The notes: a model not told the origin generated them from the sequence alone. A stretch of 64,000 nucleotides of DNA from an uncultured Neomegalonema sp. (GCA_938008165.1 CALLLP010000011.1:57044-121043), one strand, 5' to 3'; numbered from the stretch's first letter, positions 22,890-35,143 are shown. Program-made: numbers and translations.

Positions 22890-24076
22890 CGCAGCGCCTT
22901 CACATTATGCTCGTGGCGGGGGAAAGCTCCGGCGATCGGCTGGGGGCCGCCTTGATGCGGGCCTTGCGTGACGAATCGGAGAGGGAAATTCGGTTCTCCG
23001 GGGTTGGCGGGGCGATGATGCGCGCTGAGGGGCTGGAGACGATCTTCCCCGCCGAGGATATCGCGGTGATGGGCTTTGCCGAGGTCGTGCCGCATATTCC
23101 GCGCGTTTTGCGCCGGTTGCGGCAGGCGGCGGCCTTTGCGGCGCAGCACCGCCCGGATGCGCTGGTCACCATCGATGCACAGGTTTTCTCCGCCATGCTG
23201 GCCAAGCGGGTCAAACGGCGCGCGCCCGATACCGCGCTGGTGCAATATGTCGCCCCGACCGTCTGGGCATGGAAGCCGTGGCGTGCGGCGGCGGCCGCGA
23301 AGATCTATGACCGTATGCTGACGCTATTTCCCTTCGAGCCACCCTATTTCGAGCGGGCCGGTCTGACCGCCGATTATGTCGGGCATCCGGTGGCCGAGCG
23401 CGTCGCGTCGATGCCGGAGGATGCGGGGGCGGCATTGCGCGTGGAACTGGGGATCGCCCCCAAGGCGCCGGTTCTGCTGGTCGCGCCGGGCAGTCGCCAG
23501 AGCGAGGTGTCGCGGTTGATGGTGCCGTTTGGCGAGGCGGTGGCGGCGCTTGCCGGGCGGTTGCAGGGGCTTGAGGTCATCGTGCCGGTCGCTGCCAGCG
23601 TGGCCGGGCCGGTCGAGGAAGCCGCTGCGGATTGGCCGGTGCCGGTTCACCTGTTGCGGGCGCAAGATCTGTCGACGGACGAGGCGGAGCGCCGGAAATT
23701 CGCAGGCTTCGGGGCCGCCGATGTGGCGCTTGTCGCATCGGGCACCGTGGCGCTGGAGGTCGCGGCGATGCGCACGCCGATGATCGTGGGGTATCGGGTG
23801 CCCAAAAGCACCGAATTCCTCGTTCGACGGTTGGTCAAGGTGCGCAGTTTTACGCTGGTCAATCTGATTGTGGGGCGCAAGGCTGTGCCGGAATTGCTTC
23901 AGGAGCGATGCACCGGTCCCCGCCTGGCCGATGCGTTGCTTGCTGTGCTGGCCGATAATGCGGATCAGCGCGCGGCCTTTGACGAGGCCTTCGCCAGCTT
24001 TGGCGATGAAGCCGCGCCCCCCTCGGTCAGGGCGGCGCGGGGGGTTCTGTCGGCTATTGCACGCAAGGAGCAATAG
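22886..24076 (+). CDS. lpxB: Lipid-A-disaccharide synthase
   Basis: LHIMLVAGESSGDRLGAALMRAL; YVAPTVWAWKPWRA; VAPGSRQSEV. Confidence 0.95.
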   Translation: MTQRLHIMLVAGESSGDRLGAALMRALRDESEREIRFSGVGGAMMRAEGLETIFPAEDIAVMGFAEVVPHIPRVLRRLRQAAAFAAQHRPDALVTIDAQVFSAMLAKRVKRRAPDTALVQYVAPTVWAWKPWRAAAAAKIYDRMLTLFPFEPPYFERAGLTADYVGHPVAERVASMPEDAGAALRVELGIAPKAPVLLVAPGSRQSEVSRLMVPFGEAVAALAGRLQGLEVIVPVAASVAGPVEEAAADWPVPVHLLRAQDLSTDEAERRKFAGFGAADVALVASGTVALEVAAMRTPMIVGYRVPKSTEFLVRRLVKVRSFTLVNLIVGRKAVPELLQERCTGPRLADALLAVLADNADQRAAFDEAFASFGDEAAPPSVRAARGVLSAIARKEQ

Positions 24077-24086
24077 CCGGGGTCTT

Positions 24087-25385
<1,299 letters not shown>

Positions 25386-25426
25386 GTCATGCCCTCTCGT
25401 AACATCGTAGTGCTTCCCGGCGTCGG

Positions 25427-25444
25427 CCCCCTGATATCAGGGGG
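25427..25444. terminator. Palindrome in gltX-gltA intergenic region, possible terminator
   Basis: CCCCC-TGATATCA-GGGGG perfect palindrome. Confidence 0.45.
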
Positions 25445-25490
25445 GTGCCGGGATGAGCGTCGTTTGCTTGTTTCCGGGGGAATCGGTTAC

Positions 25491-26900
25491 TCATGCCGCG
25501 ATCCGGTCATCCAGACGCGCAAGAGTTTCATCCCGTCCCAGAGTAATCATCACATCATAAATACCGGGCGACGATACCCGACCCGTGAGCGCAGCACGCA
25601 TCGGCTGCGCGACCTTGCCTAGCTTTAGACCCTTATTTACTGAAAAAGCCTTTACAGTGTCTTCCAAGCTTTCGGCTCGCCAGTCGGTAGCATTTCGCAA
25701 GTGCTCAGTCAATTCGGTGAGCATTGTACGGGCATCGTCGGTGAGCAGTTTTGCGGCTTTGGCATCAAGGTTCAGCGGGCGTTGTGCGTAGATATAATAT
25801 GCCGAATCAATGAGTTCGGTGATGGTTTTGGCGCGCTCTTTCAGACCCGGCATCGCCAGATGCAGGGCCTCTTTCTGGGCGTCGGACAGGGAGTGATCGT
25901 TGCGCCGCGCCATTGTGGTCGCCACGGTATCGGCGAGATAGGCGTCATCGGCGGCGCGCATATGCTGACCGTTGAGATTCTCCAGCTTGGCAAAATCGAA
26001 CCGGGCGGCGGATTTGCCGATACCGTCCAGACCGAACCATTCGATGGCCTGTTCGGTCGTAAAAAATTCGTCATCCCCATGCGCCCAGCCAAGCCGCGCC
26101 AGATAGTTGCGCATCGCTTCGGGCAGGTATCCCATCTCGCGATATTCCCCGACCCCCAGTGCGCCATGGCGCTTCGACAGTTTGGCTCCATCCGGGCCAT
26201 GAATCAGCGGGATATGGGCGAAGACCGGCACATGATACCCCAAGGCGTCGTAGATCAGGGTCTGGCGCGCCGCATTTGTCAGATGGTCATCGCCCCGGAT
26301 CACATGGGTGACGCCCATATCGTAATCATCCACGACGACGGCGAGCATATAAGTCGGGGTGCCATCGGACCGCAGCAGAATCAGGTCATCGAGTTGATCG
26401 TTTCCAAAGGCAACACGGCCCTGAACGGCATCTTCGATCACCGTCTCACCCTCGCGCGGCGCTTTTAGTCGCACGGTGAAGGGCGCATCGGGGGCGCTGG
26501 CCGGGTCGGCATCGCGCCACGGGCTGTCGAAGCCCAGCGGTCGCTTCTCGGCGCGGGCCTGCTCGCGGGCGGCGTCGATCTCTTCCTTCGAGGCATAGCA
26601 GCGAAAGGCCGTGCCGCGCTCGATCATCCGTTCTGCGGCGGCACGGTGCGCATCGGCGCGGCCCGCCTGACTGACCGCCTCGCCATCGTAATCGAGGCCG
26701 AGCCACTCCATGCCATCCAGAATGGCGGCGGTGGCCTCTGGCGTAGAGCGGGCAATATCCGTGTCTTCGATCCTGAGCAGGAACGTGCCTCCGTGATGGC
26801 GCGCGAACAGCCAGTTGAACAGGGCCGTGCGCGCCCCGCCGATATGAAGGAAGCCGGTCGGGGACGGCGCGAAACGGGTCACGGTAGGGGTGGCGCTCAT
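25491..26900 (-). CDS. gltX: Glutamyl-tRNA synthetase
   Basis: [42 protein letters not shown]; start [10 protein letters not shown] at 26900. Confidence 0.95.
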   Translation of the reverse strand: MSATPTVTRFAPSPTGFLHIGGARTALFNWLFARHHGGTFLLRIEDTDIARSTPEATAAILDGMEWLGLDYDGEAVSQAGRADAHRAAAERMIERGTAFRCYASKEEIDAAREQARAEKRPLGFDSPWRDADPASAPDAPFTVRLKAPREGETVIEDAVQGRVAFGNDQLDDLILLRSDGTPTYMLAVVVDDYDMGVTHVIRGDDHLTNAARQTLIYDALGYHVPVFAHIPLIHGPDGAKLSKRHGALGVGEYREMGYLPEAMRNYLARLGWAHGDDEFFTTEQAIEWFGLDGIGKSAARFDFAKLENLNGQHMRAADDAYLADTVATTMARRNDHSLSDAQKEALHLAMPGLKERAKTITELIDSAYYIYAQRPLNLDAKAAKLLTDDARTMLTELTEHLRNATDWRAESLEDTVKAFSVNKGLKLGKVAQPMRAALTGRVSSPGIYDVMITLGRDETLARLDDRIAA

Positions 26901-26940
26901 CGTTGGCTCCTGCTTTGATGGGGGCGGGACGGGGGCGGTT

Positions 26941-28986
26941 ATGGCCGAGCGGCGCGATTCCGTAAAGCGGTTATGGCGGGGGCAGGCGCGACGCCTTGCT
27001 CTGTGGATGCCTGTGCTCATTGGCTTTGGGGTTTGGCTGCGCTTTCAGGACGACTTGCTCATCGCGGTTGCCTTGATCTGTCCCATGGTGGGCCTGTGCG
27101 CGGTTTCTTCGATCCGTCGCCATGCTGTCTGGGCGGTTTGTGCGGTTATTGCCGGTATTGCGGCGACTGAATGGCGGATGAATGCGGTCGCGGCTCCGGT
27201 TTTGGCAGATGCATGGCGCGGGGATGTGGCCGGGCGGGTTCGCGTGGTCGATGCCGCGATTTCGGGGGCGCCGCGCCTGACGCTGGATCATGTTTCGATG
27301 GCGGGTATCGCGCGGGTGCCGCTGCGGGTGCGGGTGTCGATCCGGCGGGGAGGCGCGCTGCCGCGCATCGGCGATCTGGTCAGGGTGTCTGCAGTGCTCG
27401 ATGCGCCACGTGGAGCGGCGGAGCCGGGGGGATATGATTTCTCCCGACAGGCGTATTTTGATCGACTTGGAGCCGTGGGATATGCTGTGGGACGGGTCGA
27501 GACCGAGCCGGTTGCAGGGGATGCTTTGCCCCTTGCGCTGCGCATCGACAGGGTGCGGGGCGCTATCGCGGCCGCCTTGCGCGCACAGATTGAGGGGCCG
27601 GAGGGGGCGATTGCGGCGGCCTTGACGGTCGGCGATCGCAGCGGAATTCCGGCGGAAACCCGCGATGCCCTGCGCGATTCGGGACTGGCGCATCTGCTGG
27701 CCATTTCGGGGCTGCATGTCGGGCTGTTGGGCGGCTTGGTCTATTGGGTGGTTCGGCTGGTCCTTGCAGTGCCGCCGCAATTGTCGGAGCGTTTTGCGAT
27801 CCGCAAGGTGGCGGCGGGATGCGCCTTGGTGGCTGTGGCGGTTTATCTGGTGATGTCCGGGGCCGGGGTCGCGACGCAGCGGGCCTTTATCATGGCGGCG
27901 GTTGCCCTGTGTGCGATCATGATCGATCGTGCGGCGGTTACGATGCGTGGATTGGCGGTGGCGGCGACGATCATTCTGGTGTTTCGGCCCGAAAGTTTGT
28001 TCGAGGCCGGATTCCAGATGTCCTTTGCTGCCGTGGCCGCGCTTGTCGCGGGGTACGATGCGACCCGCGATTTCTGGCGTGAGCGCGCGCAGCGTCATGG
28101 AATCGTGGCGCGTCTGGTCACGGGGTTTCTGGCGACGACCATGACCAGTCTGCTCGCCGGATTGGCGACGGCTCCCTTTGCGGCGTATCATTTCAATCGG
28201 CTTGTGATCTGGGGATTGCCCGCGAATCTGCTGGCAACGCCGTTGATGGGGGTTTGGATCATGCCCTGCATCATTCTCGCGGCGATCTTGGTTCCGCTGG
28301 GGCTGGAGGGAATGGCGCTCATCGTTTTGGGGATTGGGATTCGCTTTATTCTGGCGGTTGCAACCTGGTTCGGGGGTCTGGATGGGGCGGTTGCGGGGGT
28401 CATGGCGGCGTCGCCTCTTGTTTTGTTCGGCGTGGTGTTCGGAGGATTATGGCTCGTGATCTGGCGGGGGCCTGTGCGGTTTGCCGGTCTGCTGCCCGTG
28501 CTGGCCGGATTGGCGCTCTGGACCGGAGGAGAGCGGCCCGATCTGTTTATTGCGCGGGATGCGGCGCTTATCGCCGGTCGGGGGGAGGATGGGCAAATCT
28601 GGGTCAGCCGTCGCCGAGCCGAGAAATATGCGGCGCAAACCTGGCTACGCCGCGATGGGGAGGCGCGGCCCGACCGCAACAGTGCCTATAAACGCCGGGA
28701 ATGGTCGTGTACGGCCCGGCGCTGCCGGGGGTGGACGGGTGATGATTGGCGCATCGTCTATCTGCGCAAAGGCGAGGCCCGCCCTGAGGATTGCCTCGAC
28801 AAGATGGTGCTGATCGCTCCGCATCTGACATCGGATCCGGCTAGCGGATGCCTGTTTCTGGGGCGTGACAGGGTTGCCGGGGCCAGCGGTATGACGGTCA
28901 CATTCCCGCCCAAGGTTGTGCCGACCGTGAGGCGGGCTCAGTCTTGGGCGAAAAAAACCGCTGCGGCCTTCGATCATCCTGAATGA
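26941..28986 (+). CDS. ComEC/Rec2-family competence/channel protein
   Basis: [37 protein letters not shown]; multiple TM helices. Confidence 0.88.
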   Translation: MAERRDSVKRLWRGQARRLALWMPVLIGFGVWLRFQDDLLIAVALICPMVGLCAVSSIRRHAVWAVCAVIAGIAATEWRMNAVAAPVLADAWRGDVAGRVRVVDAAISGAPRLTLDHVSMAGIARVPLRVRVSIRRGGALPRIGDLVRVSAVLDAPRGAAEPGGYDFSRQAYFDRLGAVGYAVGRVETEPVAGDALPLALRIDRVRGAIAAALRAQIEGPEGAIAAALTVGDRSGIPAETRDALRDSGLAHLLAISGLHVGLLGGLVYWVVRLVLAVPPQLSERFAIRKVAAGCALVAVAVYLVMSGAGVATQRAFIMAAVALCAIMIDRAAVTMRGLAVAATIILVFRPESLFEAGFQMSFAAVAALVAGYDATRDFWRERAQRHGIVARLVTGFLATTMTSLLAGLATAPFAAYHFNRLVIWGLPANLLATPLMGVWIMPCIILAAILVPLGLEGMALIVLGIGIRFILAVATWFGGLDGAVAGVMAASPLVLFGVVFGGLWLVIWRGPVRFAGLLPVLAGLALWTGGERPDLFIARDAALIAGRGEDGQIWVSRRRAEKYAAQTWLRRDGEARPDRNSAYKRREWSCTARRCRGWTGDDWRIVYLRKGEARPEDCLDKMVLIAPHLTSDPASGCLFLGRDRVAGASGMTVTFPPKVVPTVRRAQSWAKKTAAAFDHPE

Positions 28987-29008
28987 CACAAGGACCGCTC
29001 AGGATGCT

Positions 29009-29716
29009 CTAGCTTTTATAGCTGCGCATCAAAGCCGTCAGGCGACCCTGAATCGTCACCTGATCCGACGTGTAGCGTTGTTTTTCGTAGATCGGGTTTT
29101 CGGGCTGGAGAACGATGGTATCGCCTTCCATTTTCAGTGTCTTGAGAGTCGCTTTGTTCTCGTCATTGATCAAGGCGACCACGATTTCGCCGGAATAGGC
29201 CGTATCGCTGCGCTCGACGATGACCGTATCGCCATCATGGATGCCTGCGCCCGTCATGGAATCGCCATCGACCGTCAGCGCATAGAACTCGCCCGCCGAG
29301 GGGACCATGATATCGGGAATCGTGATCATGTCATCGGGCTGGCCGAGGGCTGCATCGATGGGTTGACCGGCGGCAATCTTGCTGAGCTTGGGAATTTCGC
29401 GGACCCCGACCGGCGTAAGCGCCACGGGCTGTGGGTCTTCCTGTCGGCGACCGCCTTCGATGACGCGGGGGCGGAAAGGCATGGCGTTTGCCTTCGCCAT
29501 TTCCTCAGGCCGTTTGAGAACCTCTAGCGCCCGCGCCCGGTGGCGCAGGCGGCGCAAAAAGCCCCGTTCCTCCAACGCGCTGATAAGGCGGTGAATGCCG
29601 GATTTCGACTTGAGATCCAGCGCCTCCTTCATTTCGTCGAAAGAAGGAGAGATCCCTTTTTCGCTGATGTGCTGATCGATAAAGGTCAGAAGCTGGTGCT
29701 GCTTTTTGGTCAGCAT
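29009..29716 (-). CDS. lexA: LexA repressor
   Basis: MLTKKQHQLLTFIDQHISEKGISPSFDEMKEALDLKSKSGIHRLISALEERGFLRRLRHRARALEV; Ser active-site VDGDSMTGAGIHDGD. Confidence 0.96.
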   Translation of the reverse strand: MLTKKQHQLLTFIDQHISEKGISPSFDEMKEALDLKSKSGIHRLISALEERGFLRRLRHRARALEVLKRPEEMAKANAMPFRPRVIEGGRRQEDPQPVALTPVGVREIPKLSKIAAGQPIDAALGQPDDMITIPDIMVPSAGEFYALTVDGDSMTGAGIHDGDTVIVERSDTAYSGEIVVALINDENKATLKTLKMEGDTIVLQPENPIYEKQRYTSDQVTIQGRLTALMRSYKS

Positions 29717-29836
29717 GTCGGTTCCCTCCCGGGTTCTGAAGCGTAGCGCTCCGGTGCTGTTGGCGATGACGGTTCCCGGTGGGTTCCGTCTCAAGATACG
29801 CCTTGTTCCTGATTAGGATTAAAGTAATCGCATTTC

Positions 29837-29851
29837 GTTCTATTTTGGTTC
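29837..29851. promoter_or_regulatory. Alphaproteobacterial SOS/LexA box
   Basis: GTTC-TATTTTG-GTTC (GTTC-N7-GTTC) about 120 bp upstream of the lexA start codon. Confidence 0.85.
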
Positions 29852-29891
29852 GTATGTTGTGTCAACGCTAGAAATGCCCGCCGCCGGAGAA

Positions 29892-30479
29892 TTAATCGCT
29901 GTCGTGGGTGCCCGCGCCTGCGCCCGCGCGGGAGGCATCGCTGGCGGGGACGAGAATGCGATGCGACAGCGCGGTGAGGGCGGTCCATCGTGCATCCTTG
30001 ACGGGGCGCGAATGTGCTAGGGGCGCGGTGCCATCCGCACCCGGATCGATGGCGGTGCAGGTCATCGCAGAGGGGGTTAGCTGGCCCCGGATCGATAGCG
30101 ATTGAGGTGCGAGGGTCGCCCCGCCCGTCTCCCATTCGAGCGCAAAGGCTTGGCCCAGCGCATCGGCGGCCCGCCCCATCTGTGCGAGGATGAGAAGCGG
30201 TTGCGCGGTGGTGTCGATGGCAATGGGCTGCGCATCAATCAGCGTCGCGCGGTCAGCGAGGGCGACCCCGCGCGCCAAGGCGCAAGGGCGCCCGGTTCTG
30301 CGGCAGCATTGTGCGCCATCGCTCAGCATATCCGCGATCGCTTCGGCCCCCGGCAGGCCATGGGAGGCGAGCCATCGCGCCGATTTGCCCGCTTCTTCCG
30401 CCATGCCCCAAGCGCAGCCATGGCCCCGTGCGGCTTTGCGGCAAGTTGCATCGATTTCCGCGAGGGTGACGACCGGCAC
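29892..30479 (-). CDS. DUF3726-like protein
   Basis: VVTLAEIDATCRKAARGHGCAWGMAEEAGKSARWLASHGLPGAEAIADML; GTG start proposed at 30479, immediately after upstream stop. Confidence 0.65.
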   Translation of the reverse strand: MPVVTLAEIDATCRKAARGHGCAWGMAEEAGKSARWLASHGLPGAEAIADMLSDGAQCCRRTGRPCALARGVALADRATLIDAQPIAIDTTAQPLLILAQMGRAADALGQAFALEWETGGATLAPQSLSIRGQLTPSAMTCTAIDPGADGTAPLAHSRPVKDARWTALTALSHRILVPASDASRAGAGAGTHDSD

Positions 30480-30481
30480 GC

Positions 30482-32158
30482 CTAGGCCCAATCGTCTTCG
30501 GGTGCATCCGCCATCTCGTCTGGAAAGGGGGCATTGCGATAGAGGCAAATGCGCACCCATCGGTCAGAGCGGGGATCGAAGCGGTTCGCGCCGAAAAAGG
30601 CCAGTTTGCACCGCAGTATGTCGATGGGCAACATAGTGGCATCGATCAGGTTTTCGCGGATTTCCGAATAAGGGCGCGAGGCGGCAATCTGTACGCGGCG
30701 GACGGTATGGCGGTATTCGGGGCATCGCAGCAGGAAATCGGCGAGGAGCGTCTCGCCCGCCTCCCCCGACAGGGCCACATCGAGGGCACAGAGCGCGCGC
30801 GAGATGTCGAGTGGTTCTTCCAGTTCTCCGCCCGGTTCCTCATGCCGTTGCCCAAGGCGAGGTTCGAGTTTTTCTTCCGAGACATACCAGAACCGGGCGC
30901 AGGCATCGGCAGGGCCATGATCGATCCGGGTGGCCCAATCATAGGCATCCGCGATGATGCGGCGCAGGGCATCGACACTCATGGTCCCATCGATGCGGAA
31001 ACAGGCGGTTTCGTCTGTTGCCATCGTGGATATGAGATCGTCCACCAGATCGCCATAGGGTTCGAGGATCAGGGCGACGAGTTGCTCCTGTCCCTCCATC
31101 GACAGGGTGGTTTCGGACCATCGGACCAAGGCATCCCACGGGGCCACTTGGTCAAGGACACCGGCATCGATATGCGCGGTCAGGCGATCGAGATCGGCGC
31201 GCAGGTGATCGAGTTTCGGGATTTGGACGGGATGCTCCGAGCGCCAGCCCGCCGCATTTTCCCGCGCGCGGGCGAGCCGGTTCAGAAAGACGGCGCGGCT
31301 CTGGGGCGTGGCATCGGGCAGGGCGCGAACGCGGGCGATGGCGGTTTCGCGGGCCGTCATCCAAGCGTTCAGGAGAGCGGGATGGTTTACGAGAAACGGG
31401 GCCATTCCGAGGCCGGTGGAATTGCCGATCCCAAGGCGACGGCGCAGGGGCGGGTCGATGCGCGCGGCCCGGTCACCGCCCTTCATGCGGGCCATATGCT
31501 CCACGAGATCGAGCGAAAAGCTGCGAATCAGCCAGACGGCCAGCATCTCCGCATGGAAGGGCGCGCTCATGATGGTGCGTTCTGCGAGGACGGCGCGATC
31601 CGCCGCCCCGAATTTGCCCGATCCATAGACGGCGGTGGTGCGCATCAGATAGCCGACCGACTCGATTTGCTCTGCATCCGGCTGCGCGCCCTCTGCAAGC
31701 CGGTCCACGACATGCGCCCAGAGACGAACGGAGCGGTTGGCGCGGGAGAGCGAGAGTTCACGGTCCGAGATGCGCCCCGCCTCCTGCTTTGGCACATTGC
31801 GCGACAGGCGAGCGATGTCATCGGCATCCGGTGTGCCGTCAAACAGGGCAAAGGTTGCGTCCCATGCGGTCGCAATCACCCGATCGGAGCGCATGTGATC
31901 CGGCAGGTCATGGGCAAAGGCGACCAGCGAATAGGTTCGGCGGGGACCAATCGCGCGATAGACGGCATGGCCAACACCCTGCGCATCCACCTGCCAGACA
32001 GGCCGGTCGAAGCACCAGTTCTCTCGTTTGAGCGACCGCAAAAGCGAGCGCATGAAACTGAGCCGGTTCTGGTGTGCGCTGCCCATCCGGGCGAGGCGCA
32101 TCACCTCGGATGGGTTGCGAAGAGGGACGATGGTGATAGGGTCGGGGCGCGTATCCAT
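30482..32158 (-). CDS. Conserved-looking hypothetical protein, 558 aa
   Basis: Long ORF MDTRPDPITIVPLRNPSEVMRLARMGSAHQNRLSFMRSLLRSLKRENWCFDRP...; abuts downstream DUF3726-like gene. Confidence 0.75.
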   Translation of the reverse strand: MDTRPDPITIVPLRNPSEVMRLARMGSAHQNRLSFMRSLLRSLKRENWCFDRPVWQVDAQGVGHAVYRAIGPRRTYSLVAFAHDLPDHMRSDRVIATAWDATFALFDGTPDADDIARLSRNVPKQEAGRISDRELSLSRANRSVRLWAHVVDRLAEGAQPDAEQIESVGYLMRTTAVYGSGKFGAADRAVLAERTIMSAPFHAEMLAVWLIRSFSLDLVEHMARMKGGDRAARIDPPLRRRLGIGNSTGLGMAPFLVNHPALLNAWMTARETAIARVRALPDATPQSRAVFLNRLARARENAAGWRSEHPVQIPKLDHLRADLDRLTAHIDAGVLDQVAPWDALVRWSETTLSMEGQEQLVALILEPYGDLVDDLISTMATDETACFRIDGTMSVDALRRIIADAYDWATRIDHGPADACARFWYVSEEKLEPRLGQRHEEPGGELEEPLDISRALCALDVALSGEAGETLLADFLLRCPEYRHTVRRVQIAASRPYSEIRENLIDATMLPIDILRCKLAFFGANRFDPRSDRWVRICLYRNAPFPDEMADAPEDDWA

Positions 32159-32200
32159 GGCGCGATAACGCCATGGAACGCGCCCCGGTGCAAGAAGAGC

Positions 32201-32617
32201 TTAAACAGACAAAAGCCGGTCTCGATCACGCAGCAGGAACAGTGCGATCAGCGCGCCCAGAATTGGCCAGTTCGCCCAGAACAGGATTTGCGGCACGGCG
32301 AAGGGATCCGCATGCATCTTGAGCGATACGATGGTCGTGGCGAGATGCATCAGCAAAAGCGCGCCATAGGTGATCGTCTTTTTGGCCCCGGCGGCAAAGC
32401 CGAGAACCAGCAGCAATTGCAGAACACCGAGGGCATAGGGCAGGGCGCTTGGCATCGTTTCCTTGTTCTGGCCGTAAAAGCCCGCAAAGACCGCTTTCGC
32501 GTGCTCGACATTCAACAGCTTGTCGAAGGCCCAGATGAGAAACAGGATGGTCAGACCGACCCGGAGCGCGAGCAGGGCGCGTTCGAGGGTTGGGTCGCGA
32601 TGAGGCATATCGGTCAT
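32201..32617 (-). CDS. DoxX-like small membrane protein
   Basis: ALLALRVGLTILFLIWAFDKLLNVEHAKAVFAGFYG; four hydrophobic segments. Confidence 0.65.
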   Translation of the reverse strand: MTDMPHRDPTLERALLALRVGLTILFLIWAFDKLLNVEHAKAVFAGFYGQNKETMPSALPYALGVLQLLLVLGFAAGAKKTITYGALLLMHLATTIVSLKMHADPFAVPQILFWANWPILGALIALFLLRDRDRLLSV

Positions 32618-32794
32618 GGGTAAATCTCCGGGATGATCAAGGATTTCGGAGTATTCTTTGGCCATGAATGCGCCAAGGCCCCGCACGAAGGCGTGAAGCA
32701 CCGTGATTGAAAGCGATCTCACCGGGCAGGATGATCCTCGCCCGACCCCTAGACCGCGCCAAAACGACAGGAGCGAGCATCCTTGGGGGGCGCC

Positions 32795-33355
32795 CTATCG
32801 CAAGTTCCACCCGGCCAGAACCGTGCGCCCCGGATTATGCCAGATCAGGGCGCGGTTTCCCCACTGGATTTCGAAGGCCATGCTTTTTGCCGGGGTCGAT
32901 CCGGTGACATGGGCCGCGATCAGGCGCAAGGGGCCGCCATGGGAAACGATGACGAGGGGGGTGTTCTCGATCTCGATACTGTGCCACCCGTCGAGAACCC
33001 GCGCGGCCATCGCCTCGACCGACTCGCCGCCCGGCGGGGTATAGCCGCCGATGTCCTGCGCCCAAGCGTCGATCTCGTCGCGGGGCAGGTCACCCCATTG
33101 CCGCCCCTCCCACGCGCCGAAATTCATCTCTACAAGGCGGTCATCCGTCGCGACGGTGCCCCCTGCGAGGGCCTCGGCCAAGGCCCGTGCGCGTCGTTGG
33201 GGGCTGCATAGAAACCGTGCACCGGCGGGGATCGCCGGGGCGAGGCGGGCGGCATCGGCGGCGAGGTGCTTGGGATCCGGCTCCAGATCGAGCGATCCAT
33301 AGCATGTACCGCCCGGCGCGACGGTCTTTGGATGGCGGATCAGATGGACATCCAT
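32795..33355 (-). CDS. cobC: Histidine phosphatase, likely alpha-ribazole phosphatase
   Basis: MDVHLIRHPKTVAPGGTCYGSLDLEP; EMNFGAWEGRQWGDL; SHGGPLRLI; overlaps cobS. Confidence 0.82.
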   Translation of the reverse strand: MDVHLIRHPKTVAPGGTCYGSLDLEPDPKHLAADAARLAPAIPAGARFLCSPQRRARALAEALAGGTVATDDRLVEMNFGAWEGRQWGDLPRDEIDAWAQDIGGYTPPGGESVEAMAARVLDGWHSIEIENTPLVIVSHGGPLRLIAAHVTGSTPAKSMAFEIQWGNRALIWHNPGRTVLAGWNLR

Positions 33356-34125
33356 GCGCTCGCTCCCACCAGAAAGGCAGTTTCGGCCAATTGTTGCTGG
33401 GCGCCGATCGTATCGCCCGTCCAGCCGCCAAGGCGCTTTTTCATGACGTTGAACACCACGACAACCGTGATCGCGGTACAGGCGATGGCGAGCGCACAGC
33501 CGATCAGGCGCAGGGGGTTGATCGCGAAGGCAACGGCAATCATCGGGGTGACGCTGAGGATGGCGAAAGCGATCGTGCGAACCCATTCGCCGGTCACGAT
33601 ATCGCGCGAGATCGGCGTGACCTTCGCCTCTGCCGGATCGCGGACATAGGGCAGCGCCTTGAGTGTCGGGTAGAGCCATGCGCGGCTAAGCCCATGGGCG
33701 CCGATCAGGGCCGCCGCCCCCAGCAATGGCGGCATCGCCGTCAGGGCCGCCGCCTTCAGCGCAAGAATGACGATCAGGGCGACCACGCCGAAGGCCCCGA
33801 TATGGCTGTCCTTCATAATCGCCAATGCCCGCACGGGGTCGCGGGCACCGAGACCATCGGCACAATCGGCGAGGCCGTCTTCATGCAGCGCGCCGGTCAG
33901 GACAATGCCGGTGCCCAGCGCGAGGATGGCGGCGATGGCGGGGGTGAAAAGGGCGCTTGCGATGTAGAATACGGCCCCGCAAAGCGCCCCGACAATCCCG
34001 CCGACCAGCGCGAAATAAGGCGTCGCGCGATCGAGGCGCCCCACTTCCCATCCCGTCCATGCCGGAGTGGGCAGACGTGTCAGGAATTGTATGGCGGAAA
34101 AGAACGCCTGTGCCTCGCGCTTCAT
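33340..34125 (-). CDS. cobS: Adenosylcobinamide-GDP ribazoletransferase
   Basis: FFSAIQFLTRLPTPAW; LTGALHEDGLADCADGLG; KDSHIGAFGVVAL. Confidence 0.92.
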   Translation of the reverse strand: MKREAQAFFSAIQFLTRLPTPAWTGWEVGRLDRATPYFALVGGIVGALCGAVFYIASALFTPAIAAILALGTGIVLTGALHEDGLADCADGLGARDPVRALAIMKDSHIGAFGVVALIVILALKAAALTAMPPLLGAAALIGAHGLSRAWLYPTLKALPYVRDPAEAKVTPISRDIVTGEWVRTIAFAILSVTPMIAVAFAINPLRLIGCALAIACTAITVVVVFNVMKKRLGGWTGDTIGAQQQLAETAFLVGASAWMSI

Positions 34126-35129
34126 CGTGGATAATCGGCAAGATCGGTGAGGATCGCGGCAGCGGCGCGCACCATCGGGATCGCCAATGCGGCCCCCGAT
34201 CCTTCACCGAGGCGCAGACCCAGATCGAGCAGGGGATCGGCCTCCAGCGCATCGAGGATCGCTTTGGCCCCCGGTTCCGCCGAGCGATGGGCGAAGACCA
34301 TGCGCTCGCGGGCCGGGGGAGCGATGCGCGCGGCGACCAAGGCGGCGGCTCCGGCGATGAAGCCGTCGATGATGACGATCCGGTTTTCCGCCGCCCCGCC
34401 CAGCATGAATCCGGCCATCATCGCAATCTCGAATCCGCCGAATTCGGCCAGAACATCGAGCGGGTCCGTGGCATCGCTACGGGCGGCGGCCTTGGCCAGT
34501 GCGGCGCGTTTGCGGGTCAGGCCCTCATCGTCCAGCCCCGCCCCACGCCCAATCACGGCGTCAAGCGGAGCGGGCGCAAGGCGGTGCACGATCAGGCTGG
34601 CGGCGGCGGTATTGCCGATCCCCATCTCGCCGGGCGCGAGGATGTCGACGCCATCGGCCACCGCGCTGCGGGCCAGAGCCATCCCCTTCTCCAGCGCTGT
34701 ATCGCGCTGTTCGGGGGTCATGGCCGGTTTTTGAGCGGCGTTTTGGGTGCCGGGGGCAATTTTTGCATCGATCAGGTCGGGATGCGCGGGCAGGGCGGAC
34801 ATGACCCCTGCATCGACCACCCGCAGTTCTGCCCCCGCGATCCGGGTAAAGGCCGAAATGGTCGCCCCGCCCGCCAGAAAATTACCGACCATCGCGGCGG
34901 TGACTTCGGGCGGATGAGACGACACCCCTTCGGCGGTCAACCCGTGATCCCCCGCAAAAATCACCGAGCGGGCCTTGCCCAGCGAGGGCCGCTCCTCGCC
35001 CCGGATCAATGCAATCCGCAGCGCCAGCGCTTCTAGCCGTCCAAGCGATCCGACGGGTTTCGCCTTGCCGTCGATCACGGTGCGGATAGTGGGTTCCCGG
35101 CTGTGGTCGAGGGGGGGGATAGGGGTCAT
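34122..35129 (-). CDS. cobT: Nicotinate-nucleotide--dimethylbenzimidazole phosphoribosyltransferase
   Basis: KPVGSLGRLEALALRIALIRG; FAGDHGLTAEGVSSHPPEVT; GEMGIGNTAAASLI. Confidence 0.93.
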   Translation of the reverse strand: MTPIPPLDHSREPTIRTVIDGKAKPVGSLGRLEALALRIALIRGEERPSLGKARSVIFAGDHGLTAEGVSSHPPEVTAAMVGNFLAGGATISAFTRIAGAELRVVDAGVMSALPAHPDLIDAKIAPGTQNAAQKPAMTPEQRDTALEKGMALARSAVADGVDILAPGEMGIGNTAAASLIVHRLAPAPLDAVIGRGAGLDDEGLTRKRAALAKAAARSDATDPLDVLAEFGGFEIAMMAGFMLGGAAENRIVIIDGFIAGAAALVAARIAPPARERMVFAHRSAEPGAKAILDALEADPLLDLGLRLGEGSGAALAIPMVRAAAAILTDLADYPR

Positions 35130-35143
35130 TTTGGGGTCATCCT

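Noticed and set aside
30707-32623. 638-aa plus-strand ORF
   Set aside because: Antisense to the 558-aa gene and the DoxX-like gene; composition (His/Arg/Gly/Asp rich, no motifs) is typical of spurious reverse-frame translation.
33187-34134. Plus-strand 315-aa ORF in the cob region
   Set aside because: Antisense to cobC and cobS, both with clear motifs.
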